Below, in pieces: positions 20,299 through 29,641 of a DNA stretch of 64,000 bases. The translations under genes were made by a program, and so were the position numbers. This DNA is from Enterococcus devriesei (GTDB lineage Bacteria; Bacillota; Bacilli; Lactobacillales; Enterococcaceae): NCBI RefSeq assembly GCF_001885905.1, contig NZ_JXKM01000002.1, positions 62,001 through 126,000 on the forward strand, written 5' to 3'. Every line of letters begins with the position of its first letter. Positions within the stretch are counted from its first letter, which is position 1. The notes beneath the pieces were generated by a model. The model ran no database searches. It was not told the DNA's origin and saw nothing but the letters and a program-made list of their open reading frames with translations.

Positions 20299-21570
20299 AT
20301 GAAAAAAATCGAAATTCATGGCGGAAAGCCATTATCAGGTAATATTACAATTAGCGGCGCAAAAAACAGCGCTGTCGCATTGATCCCAGCAGCAATCATG
20401 GCGGACTCGCCCGTGACTTTAGAAGGGGTTCCCGATATTCAAGACGTTCATTCCTTGATCGAAATTTTAGAGATCATGGGGGCTAAGGTGACGTTTTCTA
20501 ATAATCGAATGGTCATCGATCCAAGTAATGTGGTTTCAATCCCGATGCCAAGTGGAAAAATCAATTCACTACGAGCTTCCTATTATTTCATGGGGGCGTT
20601 AGTCGGAAAATTTGGTGAAGCGGTCGTTGGGTTACCAGGAGGCTGTTTCTTAGGTCCTCGTCCGATTGATTTGCATATTAAAGGCTTTGAAAGCCTTGGC
20701 GCCGACGTGTCTAACGAACATGGCGTGATTTATCTACGAACCGATGACGAAGGTTTGAAAGGCGATCGCATCTTTATGGATGTGGTGTCGATTGGGGCGA
20801 CCATTAACGTGATGCTAGCAGCGGTTAAAGCAAAGGGCAAAACAATTATTGAAAATGCCGCAAAAGAACCAGAAATTATTGATGTCGCCACTTTATTAAA
20901 TAATATGGGTGCGAAAATTCGTGGCGCTGGTACCGATGAGATTCGGATCGAGGGCGTAGAGGAATTACACGGCTGCGTTCATTCAATCATTCCTGACCGG
21001 ATTGAAGCCGGAACGTATTTAGCGTTAGCTGCAGCGATGGGTGAAGGCGTGACGGTTCATAATGTGATTTATGAACATATCGAAAGTTTTATCGCTAAAT
21101 TGGAAGAAATCGGTGTGGAAATGAATATCTCTGAAGACAGTATTGATGTTCTGCCTTCGAAGAATTTGAAGACAGTTGATGTGACTACTTCGCCTTATCC
21201 CGGCTTTGCGACGGATTTGCAGCAGCCATTGACGCCTTTATTATTAAAGGCGCAAGGGACGGCGGAAGTCATTGATACGATCTATTCTAAACGAGTGAAC
21301 CACATCCCTGAATTGGTTCGTATGGGGGCTGATGCTCGGGTAGAAGGCAACCTGATCGTCTTAAATGGACCAAGCAAGTTGCACGGAGCGGAAGTTGTAG
21401 CTTCTGATTTACGTGCGGGGGCTTGTTTAGTGATTGCCGGTTTAATGGCAGAAGGCACAACAACGATCTATAATGTAGAATACATTTTACGTGGTTACGA
21501 TCACATTATTGAGAAACTGACGGCTCTTGGTGCTACTATCGAAATGATCGACGAGGAAGAGGCGGAATAA
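20299..21570 (+). CDS. murA2: UDP-N-acetylglucosamine 1-carboxyvinyltransferase (second MurA, MurZ/MurAB type)
   Basis: 423 residues, ATG 20299 with a weak GGTGA site. The active-site Cys lies in [15 protein letters not shown], the fosfomycin-reactive position, and GAKNS is at the N terminus. It transfers enolpyruvate to UDP-GlcNAc, the first committed step of peptidoglycan synthesis. Its position between fba and rho identifies it as the second Firmicutes paralogue (murZ/murAB), not the murA near atp genes. It overlaps rho by one base. Confidence 0.92.
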   Translation: MKKIEIHGGKPLSGNITISGAKNSAVALIPAAIMADSPVTLEGVPDIQDVHSLIEILEIMGAKVTFSNNRMVIDPSNVVSIPMPSGKINSLRASYYFMGALVGKFGEAVVGLPGGCFLGPRPIDLHIKGFESLGADVSNEHGVIYLRTDDEGLKGDRIFMDVVSIGATINVMLAAVKAKGKTIIENAAKEPEIIDVATLLNNMGAKIRGAGTDEIRIEGVEELHGCVHSIIPDRIEAGTYLALAAAMGEGVTVHNVIYEHIESFIAKLEEIGVEMNISEDSIDVLPSKNLKTVDVTTSPYPGFATDLQQPLTPLLLKAQGTAEVIDTIYSKRVNHIPELVRMGADARVEGNLIVLNGPSKLHGAEVVASDLRAGACLVIAGLMAEGTTTIYNVEYILRGYDHIIEKLTALGATIEMIDEEEAE

Positions 21571-22865
21571 TGAGCGATTATTTAACTATGGCGGAGCTTG
21601 AAAATAAGACGCTGAAAGAAATTTACGCATTTGCTAAGGATTTCAAAATCCCTTACTACAGTCAAATGAATAAAAAAGAATTGTCTTTGGCCGTTATTCG
21701 AGCACAAGCTGAAAAACAAGGCTTCTTCTATATGGAAGGGGTCTTGGATATCGTCGGTCAAGACGGCTACGGCTTTTTACGTCCGATTAACTATGGCTCA
21801 AGCGCCGAGGATATTTATATTTCATCTTCACAGATTCGCCGCTTTGGGTTACGGAATGGGGACAAAGTTGCTGGAAAAGCACGTCCGCCAAAAGAATCGG
21901 AACGTTATTACGGGTTGATGCACGTGGAAAGTGTCAATGGCAAAGATCCAGAAGAAGCCAAAGAACGTCCACACTTTCCAGCGTTAACCGCACTTTATCC
22001 AGACAAACAGTTGGTGTTGGAAACGACACCAGGCCGACTGTCTACTCGGATGATTGATATCTTTTCACCAGTCGGCTTTGGCCAACGGGGGTTGATTGTG
22101 GCGCCACCTAAAGCAGGGAAAACGACGATCCTAAAAGAAATCGCCAACGGCATTACCGATAATTATCCGGAAGTCGAATTGATCGTACTTTTGATCGATG
22201 AACGGCCAGAAGAAGTGACGGATTTAGAGCGCAGTGTCAAAGGCGATGTGGTGTATTCCACCTTTGACCAGCAGCCGCAAAATCATACCCGTGTGTCTGA
22301 GTTAGTCTTGGAACGGGCGATGCGGCTAGTCGAAGACAAACGCGATGTGGTGATTCTAATGGATAGTATCACCCGTCTAGCGCGGGCGTATAACTTAGTG
22401 GTGCCTCCAAGCGGACGGACATTAAGTGGTGGGATTGATCCAGCCGCATTATACAAACCAAAGAAATTCTTTGGTGCCGCTCGAAATATTGAAGAAGGCG
22501 GCAGTCTGACGATTTTAGCCACTGCCTTAGTTGATACCGGCAGCCGAATGGACGATGTGATTTACGAAGAATTTAAGGGAACTGGAAACTTAGAATTACA
22601 ATTATCTCGTGAACTATCAGAGCGCCGCATCTTCCCAGCAATCGATATCAAGAAATCTGGTACACGGAAAGAAGAACTGTTAATGAGTCCGGATCGTTTA
22701 GAAGAAATCTTCAAACTGCGGAACAACATGACAGGCGACTCATTAGAATACACGTCACAGTTCATAAATTTCCTAAAGAAATCAAAAAACAACGAAGGAG
22801 TTTTCAAGGCCTTCAAAGACGTTTCCTTCGGCGGAAAATCACCCCGACGAAATCAAAAAAGATAA
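21570..22865 (+). CDS. rho: Transcription termination factor Rho
   Basis: 431 residues; the ATG shares one base with the murA2 stop (TAATG), indicating translational coupling. The N-terminal Rho_N domain (MAELENKTLKEIYAFAKD) is followed by the RNA-binding cold-shock-like domain (VLDIVGQDGYGFLRP), Walker A APPKAGKTTILK and Walker B DVVILMDSITRLARAYN. It is a hexameric RNA helicase ending untranslated transcripts. Confidence 0.97.
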   Translation: MSDYLTMAELENKTLKEIYAFAKDFKIPYYSQMNKKELSLAVIRAQAEKQGFFYMEGVLDIVGQDGYGFLRPINYGSSAEDIYISSSQIRRFGLRNGDKVAGKARPPKESERYYGLMHVESVNGKDPEEAKERPHFPALTALYPDKQLVLETTPGRLSTRMIDIFSPVGFGQRGLIVAPPKAGKTTILKEIANGITDNYPEVELIVLLIDERPEEVTDLERSVKGDVVYSTFDQQPQNHTRVSELVLERAMRLVEDKRDVVILMDSITRLARAYNLVVPPSGRTLSGGIDPAALYKPKKFFGAARNIEEGGSLTILATALVDTGSRMDDVIYEEFKGTGNLELQLSRELSERRIFPAIDIKKSGTRKEELLMSPDRLEEIFKLRNNMTGDSLEYTSQFINFLKKSKNNEGVFKAFKDVSFGGKSPRRNQKR

Positions 22866-22964
22866 TTGCATTGTCGAATCATTCATGATAGTATATTCAT
22901 GTTGCGAATTGCAAAAATAACTCTGAACCAGCAAATGATTCAGGGCAAAGGAGCGAAAAAAACT

Positions 22965-23231
22965 ATGAAACAAGGAATTCACCCAGAATATCATCCAGTT
23001 GTCTTTATGGACTCAACGACAGGTTTCAAATTCTTGTCAGGTTCTACTAAATCTTCACAAGAAACAGTTGAATGGGAAGACGGAAACACTTACCCTGTAA
23101 TCCGTGTCGAAGTAACTTCAGACTCTCATCCATTCTACACTGGACGTCAAAAATTCACGCAAGCCGATGGACGTGTCGATCGTTTCAACAAAAAATACGG
23201 TCTCAAAGACGCCAACGCAGAAGAAAAATAA
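22965..23231 (+). CDS. rpmE2: 50S ribosomal protein L31, type B (zinc-free)
   Basis: 88 residues from ATG 22965 after AAAGGAG; the longer open frame upstream is not supported by a start signal. [17 protein letters not shown] and FYTGRQKF are L31 signatures. There is no cysteine, so this is the C-minus type B form that replaces the zinc-binding L31 when zinc is scarce in species having both. No clear Zur box was seen. Confidence 0.96.
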   Translation: MKQGIHPEYHPVVFMDSTTGFKFLSGSTKSSQETVEWEDGNTYPVIRVEVTSDSHPFYTGRQKFTQADGRVDRFNKKYGLKDANAEEK

Positions 23232-23253
23232 AAGGACTGTTCAAACAGACTTT

Positions 23254-23287
23254 AACGAGTTTCCTATTTTGGGAGGCTCGTTTTTTA
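23254..23287 (+). terminator. Intrinsic terminator after rpmE2
   Basis: AACGAGTTTCC pairs with GGAGGCTCGTT (two G-T pairs) followed by six Ts. The ~290 bp from here to the next gene hold otherwise only the minus-strand terminator at 23502-23549. Confidence 0.82.
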
Positions 23288-23501
23288 TAACCTTCTTTTG
23301 TATTCGTAAGATTATATTGGCAAATATCAAATTGAAAGAACCATTAGGCTTAGAAAAGAGAGAAGCTTATTTCTTTGTTGCAAAAGTAGATTTATAAAAA
23401 GAACTTTATTTATGATTTTTTTTAATCATGCAGCTCCTTGTCAGAGCTCTTTTGAGACACGATATTATTTATTAATTCGAGCTTCTCTTTTCTATTCAAA
23501 C

Positions 23502-23549
23502 GAAAAAAATGTGCTGGAAGAAAATCGACAGGATTTTTCTACCAGCACT
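23502..23549 (-). terminator. Intrinsic terminator of the esterase-EIIA operon
   Basis: On the minus strand TGCTGG-AGAAAAATC pairs with GATTTTCT-CCAGCA and is followed by seven Ts. Confidence 0.85.
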
Positions 23550-23577
23550 AAAAATTATAGAATTCAACAAGGAAATC

Positions 23578-24147
23578 TTATTTTCTATTTTTAAGTTCCT
23601 TCATGGTTACGAGTGCGACAGGAGTCTCAGCAACGACAAGACCGTCTGCATTTAAGGTAACGTCAGCGACCTCGTCCATATTTGTGACGACGATCAAAAC
23701 ATCTGTCTCTTTTTTAGCCTCTACTACAGCTTTGATATCCATCTCTGCGATCATGGTAGTGGGAGTGACTACATCTCCAACATTAACGTAAACGCTAAAA
23801 GGTTTTCCGTTTAATTCAACGGTATCTAACCCCATGTGAATCAAGACCTCCAAACCAGAAGTTGTCTCGATACCGATTGCATGTTTTGTATCGAAAATAC
23901 TAATGATTTTCCCATTAATAGGCGAATAAATTTGATTAGCTGTCGGAGTCACCGCGAAACCGTCTCCCATCATTCTTTGAGAGAAGACAGGATCACTAAC
24001 CTCAATAATTGGTTTGACTTTACCCGCAACTGGAGCGTAAAGCGTTTCTAGAGTACTAATATTTTTTTTATCGGAAATTTGTACTTTTGGTTCTTTCTTT
24101 TTAAAGCGATCAAAAAGACTAAATTGTTGCATAGTAGCAATTTGCAT
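23578..24147 (-). CDS. PTS sugar transporter EIIA component, glucose (Crr) type
   Basis: 189 residues from ATG 24147, seven bases after AAGGAG; ATG 24153 is too close to that site. A short N-terminal linker is followed by the EIIA-Glc domain: PVAGKVKPI, VSDPVFSQRMMGDGFAV, and the phospho-acceptor His in LIHMGLDTVEL. It would take phosphate from HPr and pass it to an EIIB. The divergent EIIBC gene at 25543 has no fused EIIA domain and is the natural partner. It lies downstream of the esterase gene on the minus strand, 24 bp away. Confidence 0.9.
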   Translation of the reverse strand: MQIATMQQFSLFDRFKKKEPKVQISDKKNISTLETLYAPVAGKVKPIIEVSDPVFSQRMMGDGFAVTPTANQIYSPINGKIISIFDTKHAIGIETTSGLEVLIHMGLDTVELNGKPFSVYVNVGDVVTPTTMIAEMDIKAVVEAKKETDVLIVVTNMDEVADVTLNADGLVVAETPVALVTMKELKNRK

Positions 24148-24171
24148 AATCATTCTCCTTAAGGTTATTAT

Positions 24172-25212
24172 TTAAATACGTAAAAAACTGCTGATCTCGT
24201 TAACAACGTCTTCTGATTGAGGCAAGATGCCGATTAAAGGTGCAAAGGCATGAATCATACCGCTGTATTGAAGAAAGCTGACAGGAACAGCTGCTTTCAC
24301 AAGTTTTTTTGCAAATACTTCGTTTGCTTGACGAAAGAAATCATATTCTCCGACTAAAAATAGAGTTCTTGGCATAAAACCGATTTCATTCATTGCCAAT
24401 GGGGAGGTCAGAGGTGCGTCAATTTTTTCGTCATGTTGCAGATAGTACTCTTTCATGATAGTGCTTAAACTTAACGTACGTTCAAATAGATTGTCTCGGA
24501 TATTTTTTTGAACAGGAATAACTGGGTATGCGTTGACATTCCACAAATCTTGAGCATGTAAATCAAATGTAAGCACAGGATAAAGTAAGATTTGTGCTTC
24601 TATGGCAGGGGCCCCCATCTCATGGCAAAGGTATGAAGCTCCTAGAGCAATGTTTCCGCCGGCTGAATCACCCGCAATCGCGACTGTTCGTTGCAGTTTT
24701 TGCTGATAATAAAGTATGACCGCAGCGCCATCCCAGATTCCAGACGGAAATGGGTGTTCTGGTGCTAAACTGTAGTCGACACTAATAATTTGTCGGCCGC
24801 TTTTTTGTGCGATCGCCTTTAAAAAATCATGAACATCTGCCGGCGTTCCTCCATAAAATGAACCTCCGTGAAAGTAGATTAAAACGGCGTCTACTTCTAA
24901 TTGTCGCGGAGTAAGGATTTCAACCGAGACTTTTCTTTCTAAATACTCGATAATTTTGGTAGTAGTTGATACATTATCGCCAGGGAAGTCGATTGTACCG
25001 ACTACGTTATTTCCAGTACGGAGTTTTTCCAAATTTTTGTCGATTGGGCGCGCCTCTTGATATTTTTCTTCCAGCGCGGGAAAAATTAATGGACTGTATT
25101 CACCCGAAAAGATCTTGGAGTTGATGGGTTTGATGATTTTAGTCAAGCCGTCATTTGTTTCTTCAACGCTATTCTCAGTTAAAGAATTCAAAACTGCTTG
25201 ATAACTTGTCAT
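24172..25212 (-). CDS. Alpha/beta hydrolase of the hormone-sensitive lipase family
   Basis: 346 residues, ATG 25212 after GGAGG. The oxyanion-hole motif YFHGGSFYGG, the nucleophile GDSAGGN, an acid near VGEYDFFRQ and the His in GMIHAF give the full HSL-family set. Such cytoplasmic esterases remove short acyl groups. No signal peptide is visible. It is co-transcribed with the EIIA gene and lies divergent to the EIIBC and SGNH hydrolase genes, which suggests that the transported sugar carries ester groups; that link is inference. Confidence 0.85.
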   Translation of the reverse strand: MTSYQAVLNSLTENSVEETNDGLTKIIKPINSKIFSGEYSPLIFPALEEKYQEARPIDKNLEKLRTGNNVVGTIDFPGDNVSTTTKIIEYLERKVSVEILTPRQLEVDAVLIYFHGGSFYGGTPADVHDFLKAIAQKSGRQIISVDYSLAPEHPFPSGIWDGAAVILYYQQKLQRTVAIAGDSAGGNIALGASYLCHEMGAPAIEAQILLYPVLTFDLHAQDLWNVNAYPVIPVQKNIRDNLFERTLSLSTIMKEYYLQHDEKIDAPLTSPLAMNEIGFMPRTLFLVGEYDFFRQANEVFAKKLVKAAVPVSFLQYSGMIHAFAPLIGILPQSEDVVNEISSFLRI

Positions 25213-25336
25213 AGCAAAAACCTCCTATAGCTTCTAAGAATTAATGTACATGTAAATTAGCAAGCTTAGTTAATAATTTTGTAAATAAATTTCTAACTGT
25301 ATTCGTTTGCATAGTAACACAGTATATTCTAGAAAT

Positions 25337-25362
25337 CAATTATTTGTCTGAACAAATAATTG
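25337..25362. promoter_or_regulatory. Operator 1: 11-bp inverted repeat upstream of the esterase-EIIA operon
   Basis: CAATTATTTGT-CTGA-ACAAATAATTG is a perfect inverted repeat. The same sequence recurs over the EIIBC promoter. On the minus strand it covers a possible -35 (TTGTTC, 18 bp from TAGAAT). It is the likely site of the GntR/UTRA regulator encoded at 28256. Confidence 0.7.
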
Positions 25363-25462
25363 TAATAGTATGAATACATAGATAGAAGGACGTTCTCAAT
25401 AAGAGGATATTTATCTCTGATTTTTAACAAGAAAAAAATAAAAATAGTTTTCAACAAAACTG

Positions 25463-25508
25463 TTGACAAAGCAATGAAAGGGCATTATTATTTGTTTGAA
25501 CAAATAAT
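25463..25508 (+). promoter_or_regulatory. EIIBC promoter with overlapping operator 2
   Basis: TTGACA (25463-25468), a 17-bp spacer and TATTAT (25486-25491) form a near-consensus promoter. ATTATTTGT-TTGA-ACAAATAAT (25487-25508) covers the -10 and start region, so a bound repressor would block it. Its centre lies 148 bp from operator 1, about 14 helical turns. Confidence 0.82.
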
Positions 25509-25542
25509 TAAAGTTGTTTATACATTTTGGGAGGTAAGAAAA

Positions 25543-26997
25543 ATGGCGGATAAGTATAGTGATGTTGCCAAAGAGATTGTAGATCATGTTGGCGGCAAGG
25601 AAAATATCAAAATGTTGACCCATTGTGTGACTCGTTTGCGTTTCGTTGTCAAAGATGAAAAGGCTATCGACGAAAAAGCGGTTAAAGAGATACCCTTAGT
25701 GAAAGGGGCTTTTCATTCTAATGGACAATACCAAGTTGTTATTGGTACCGGAACAGTGGATAAGGTATTCGATGAAGTAGAAAAGCAAACTGGGATTCAA
25801 CAAGCGGATGCAGCAGAGTTAAAAGCAATTGAAGCATCAAAGAAAAATATTTTCCAACGAGGATTGAAAACGTTCTCCGATATTTTTATTCCAATCTTAC
25901 CAGCGATTGTAGGAGCTGGTATACTGCTAGGAATTGGAAATATTTTGACTTCAGCTGGTATTTTTGGATCTGAATCTTTAGTTGCACAACATCCTCAGAT
26001 TCAAGGACTGGCTGATATGATTATAATGATAGCGAACACGGCATTCACTTATATTCCAGTTTTAGTTGCTTGGTCGGCGGTCAAACGCTTTGGTGGCAAT
26101 CCAATGTTGGGTGTGTTCTTAGGTTTAGTTTTGATCAATGCCCAATTGTTACCCGGTTCGCAAATGTCTTCCGTTATAAATGGAGATGTAAAACCGGAAT
26201 ACTGGCATATCTTTGGTCTTAAAGTAATGCAGTTAGGCTATCAAAATTCAGTTTTGCCTCCTCTAGTAGCATCATGGGTATTAGTTTTCTTAGAAAAAAA
26301 ATTGAAGAAAATCGTTCCAGATACTTTGCAATTAATCGTGGTGGCTCCAGTGGCGATCGTTGTTACTGCTTTCTTGACTTTCTTAGCGATTGGACCATTT
26401 ATGAACCAAGTGGCAACAGTAATTACAAATGGAATCATGAGTTTATTTAATTTTAGCCCGATTATTGCTGGCTTCTTGTTTGGCCTTTTATGGGAACCGT
26501 TGGTTGTGACTGGTATGCATCACGCTTTTATTGCAGTCAATATCCAATTGATCGCTCAAACTCAACAAAGCTTTATGTTATCAATCATTACGATCGTATG
26601 CGTTGCGGAAGCAGGCGCGGATTTCGCTATGGCATTGTTGACACGCTCTAAGCAAAAACGTGGTATTGCTATATCTGCAGGAACATCTTCTTTATTAGGG
26701 GTAACTGAGCCTTCTATGTTTGGTGTCACGATTCCTGCTAAATATCCTTTCATTTGTTCGATTCTGAGCGCTGGTGTTGCTGGAGCACTTATAATGATGT
26801 TCAAAGTTTATGCCATTTCATTAGGTCCAAGTGGTCCTTTGTCATTCACAATCATTCCAGCACAATTTTGGGCAAAGCATTATTTAGTTATGGGTATAGC
26901 TTTTATACTATCTTTCGCTTCAACTTTTGCTTATGGTAAATTCGCAAAGAAAGAAAAATCAGAAGTTGATGTAGCAACACAGACTGTAGTCGAGTAA
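25543..26997 (+). CDS. PTS sugar transporter EIIBC, sucrose/trehalose family
   Basis: 484 residues from ATG 25543 after GGGAGG. The N-terminal EIIB domain has the phospho-Cys28 in LTHCVTRLRF. The EIIC domain follows with about ten membrane segments and the substrate-site segment GVTEPSMFGV. The domain order B-C without A matches sucrose, trehalose and beta-glucoside-type permeases. The EIIA is supplied by a separate gene on the other strand. No phospho-glycosidase is near; two esterases are. The sugar is unknown. Confidence 0.88.
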   Translation: MADKYSDVAKEIVDHVGGKENIKMLTHCVTRLRFVVKDEKAIDEKAVKEIPLVKGAFHSNGQYQVVIGTGTVDKVFDEVEKQTGIQQADAAELKAIEASKKNIFQRGLKTFSDIFIPILPAIVGAGILLGIGNILTSAGIFGSESLVAQHPQIQGLADMIIMIANTAFTYIPVLVAWSAVKRFGGNPMLGVFLGLVLINAQLLPGSQMSSVINGDVKPEYWHIFGLKVMQLGYQNSVLPPLVASWVLVFLEKKLKKIVPDTLQLIVVAPVAIVVTAFLTFLAIGPFMNQVATVITNGIMSLFNFSPIIAGFLFGLLWEPLVVTGMHHAFIAVNIQLIAQTQQSFMLSIITIVCVAEAGADFAMALLTRSKQKRGIAISAGTSSLLGVTEPSMFGVTIPAKYPFICSILSAGVAGALIMMFKVYAISLGPSGPLSFTIIPAQFWAKHYLVMGIAFILSFASTFAYGKFAKKEKSEVDVATQTVVE

Positions 26998-27005
26998 AAA
27001 AATCG

Positions 27006-27044
27006 GATCTGGGTTGCAAGTAGACTTGCATCTCAGATCTTTTT
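27006..27044 (+). terminator. Hairpin with T tail between EIIBC and the SGNH hydrolase
   Basis: GATCTGGGTTGCAAG pairs with CTTGCATCTCAGATC (one mismatch, one G-T pair), then TTTTT. Since the next gene has no clear promoter of its own, it probably lowers downstream expression and does not stop it fully. Confidence 0.75.
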
Positions 27045-27070
27045 CTAAAAATGATATGAAGGTGAAACGT

Positions 27071-28186
27071 ATGGAACAAATAGTATGGCAACAAGTTTTT
27101 TCAAACTATCATAATCTTAACTATAACTTAGACAAACCACAGCGTTTATGCTTTTTACATAATACGGAAGGTGATCAATTACGCCTTGAGATGACGAATC
27201 AATATGATGAACAGCCTTTGATTGTCGATAGATTACGGATTAGTGGTAATGCTCATTTTGAGCAAGCAGTCACAGTAACTAGTGAGGGTATGGCAACTTT
27301 CAATATCCCCGCTTTCAGTAAAATTTGGACAGATACGGTTTCATTTCCTATCCATGCGGGCAAACCGCTTTACGTAGAAATCACGGTGCACAATCAAAAA
27401 GGAACGATCAATACTTTAGCGAGTTCTCTAGACCATCATTTAGTAGAAGTACTAGATTATGAAGATGATATCCAACAAAATTTTTATTTTGGAATAACGA
27501 CGATTCAAGCGGAGACTTCATCTAAAATGACCATCGGATTTTTCGGAGACTCTTTAACCAACCAAGGTTATTTCAGTAATCAAGTTGCTACGATGCTTTA
27601 TGAGGAATATCCAAATGAAGTTACTACCTTTAATGCGGGCATCTCTGGTAACCGTCTCCTCTTAGCAGGAAATTCGGAATCTGAATGGAACGAAAGTTTT
27701 GGCCCAGCAGGAGTCGAACGCTTTAAGGTAGATGTTCTAGAAAAGAGTCCGCAACTGGTGGTCTCTATGATCGGGATTAACGATTTGTTCCATCCGGGTG
27801 CGGGGTGTCCAGAAAATGAATTGCCTACTGCTGATGCTTTGATCAAGGCAATCAAAAAACTATCGGAAGTTTGTTCTGAAAGAGGAATCCTATTTGTACC
27901 AATGACTATTACTCCTTTCAAAGGTGCTGTCAATCGTGAGATTAGTTCCTGGAATCCGATAAAAGAAGCTATTCGTTCTACAGTTAATGATTTTATTCGT
28001 TCATATCCACATTGTATCGATATCGCAGCACGAATCGAACAAACTGATGATGTAGCTTCTTTGCAAGGCCTATATGATTGTGGCGATCACCTTCATTTTT
28101 CACCGGATGGAGCTGTTGTAATTGGGACCGCCGTATTCAATGTGCTGAAGCCGTTAATCGACTCAGCTATCAAAATGGAAATATGA
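27071..28186 (+). CDS. SGNH/GDSL-family hydrolase (esterase)
   Basis: 371 residues from ATG 27071, chosen because GAAGGTG lies seven bases upstream. The N-terminal ~150 residues look like a beta-sandwich accessory domain. The catalytic part has all SGNH blocks: GFFGDSLTNQG (Ser), GISGNR (Gly), GINDLF (Asn) and DHLHFSPDG (Asp/His). Cytoplasmic, since no signal peptide is visible. Family members deacylate sugars or lipids. The position after EIIBC suggests it deacylates the transported sugar. Confidence 0.85.
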   Translation: MEQIVWQQVFSNYHNLNYNLDKPQRLCFLHNTEGDQLRLEMTNQYDEQPLIVDRLRISGNAHFEQAVTVTSEGMATFNIPAFSKIWTDTVSFPIHAGKPLYVEITVHNQKGTINTLASSLDHHLVEVLDYEDDIQQNFYFGITTIQAETSSKMTIGFFGDSLTNQGYFSNQVATMLYEEYPNEVTTFNAGISGNRLLLAGNSESEWNESFGPAGVERFKVDVLEKSPQLVVSMIGINDLFHPGAGCPENELPTADALIKAIKKLSEVCSERGILFVPMTITPFKGAVNREISSWNPIKEAIRSTVNDFIRSYPHCIDIAARIEQTDDVASLQGLYDCGDHLHFSPDGAVVIGTAVFNVLKPLIDSAIKMEI

Positions 28187-28255
28187 TTGTTTATTATCGG
28201 CTAATCCAGTAGAATTAGAAATATCGAGTCGTTACTGGAAAGGATCGATTACAAT

Positions 28256-28975
28256 ATGGCTGGAGCAAAGTTTTATCCTATATATATGAAATTAAAAGAA
28301 CGTATTAAAAATGGTGAGTATGAGGAAATGCTGCCGACGGAGAGCGTATTGACGCAAGAATTCAACACAAGTCGCAACACGATTCGTCGCGCGATTCTGA
28401 TGCTAAAAGAAGAAGGCCTGGTCTACAGTGTCAAGGGCCGTGGAGTCCTTATTTTAGAAACTATTGCTGATGATCGCTGGGACTTTGATGCTGGCGGATT
28501 TAATGGTTTAGAAGCGATCGAACAGGCGAATCAAATGGAAACAGAGACAAAAGTCTTGTGCTTAAAAAAAATCATCATAGATGAAAAATTACAGGGGAAG
28601 GTCCCCTTTACTACAGGTGAGATCTTGTATCAAGTTGAAAGACTCAGAATCTTAAATGGTGATCCTTTGATGCTAGATATCAGCTATTTTCGTTTTGACC
28701 AAGTCCCTATTCTGACTAAATCTATCGCGGAAAAGTCAATCTATCAATACTTAAAGGATCAAGATGTCCATATCGCCGCAGCAAAGCGTCGTTTTTTAGT
28801 GACGAAAGCTGATGAGAAAGATATGGAGTATCTAGATCTTGGAACGAACAATTGTGTAGGTGTCATGGAGAATCTTGTTTTTAATGACATGGGGAGGCTC
28901 TTTGAATATACTCAAAGCCGGTTCGTTCCAGATCGATTTAGTTTAACTTATTTCGCACAAAATGCGGATTTGTGA
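28256..28975 (+). CDS. GntR-family regulator with UTRA domain (HutC/TreR type)
   Basis: 239 residues, ATG 28256 after GGAAAGGA. The N-terminal winged helix (LPTESVLTQEFNTSRNTIRR, residues ~25-45) is followed by a UTRA ligand domain. Relatives such as TreR respond to a phosphorylated sugar imported by a PTS. It is the last gene of the EIIBC-SGNH unit and probably binds the two ATTATTTGT-N4-ACAAATAAT operators at 25337 and 25487. Confidence 0.88.
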   Translation: MAGAKFYPIYMKLKERIKNGEYEEMLPTESVLTQEFNTSRNTIRRAILMLKEEGLVYSVKGRGVLILETIADDRWDFDAGGFNGLEAIEQANQMETETKVLCLKKIIIDEKLQGKVPFTTGEILYQVERLRILNGDPLMLDISYFRFDQVPILTKSIAEKSIYQYLKDQDVHIAAAKRRFLVTKADEKDMEYLDLGTNNCVGVMENLVFNDMGRLFEYTQSRFVPDRFSLTYFAQNADL

Positions 28976-29019
28976 AAATAGTGTTAGTCATAAAAAATGA
29001 GTCTTGTAATGCACGTGGG

Positions 29020-29060
29020 CGTATAGCAAAGTTCAGTTTGAATTTTGCTGTACGTTTTTT
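29020..29060 (+). terminator. Intrinsic terminator after the GntR-family gene
   Basis: A 16-bp stem (CGTATAGCAAAGTTCA with TGAATTTTGCTGTACG, including G-T pairs) followed by six Ts. Confidence 0.85.
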
Positions 29061-29641
29061 CTGTTCTCTTGTTGTTTAGTCTTGACCCTGCAAACCAAGC
29101 AAAAAGGATCTCTTTGAAAAATCTAACAAACGATGTGAAGCAATTAATAAAATGGTGCATTTTAGGTTGCTAGCTGTATAATCAATCGGCTAATCCAATC
29201 ATTTCTAACAAATAAAAGGTTTTTCTAATGAAAAAGGTGTTTGAAGTTTATTATTTCTAGTTCCAGAATAATTATACAATCATGATATAATCAATATTAG
29301 CATTAAAATTTTAGTAACTGTGTCCAAAATTATTTTAGAAAAAATAGAATCAATATGACCATCTCGGTCAGAACTTTAGAAGGCATTAAAGCGTCTATTT
29401 TACCTTACCTAATATAATGGTTACGAAGAGGATAATTGAAAAAAGATCGTAATGGATCCGGGCTTCATCTTAAGAACGACATATTAAATTTATTAAAAAA
29501 ATTGATTTGTATGTAGAATAATGAGTGTCTATCTTCATAGGAAGCTCGTTTTTATTTTATTGCATCGCTTTAATTGTTGTTCTGGCCTATATCTGCTATG
29601 TTTTTAGTAGAGAGATGTTGGTGCTTGTGGAGGTGTTCAAG
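29061..29641. other. A+T-rich region with no recognised gene
   Basis: About 580 bp between the gntR terminator and the exported-protein gene. It contains TATAAT hexamers near 29177 and 29285 but no convincing promoter pair. The frame of the next gene stays open from 29525 and encodes a hydrophobic stretch, which may be a remnant or an alternative N terminus. Confidence 0.4.
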
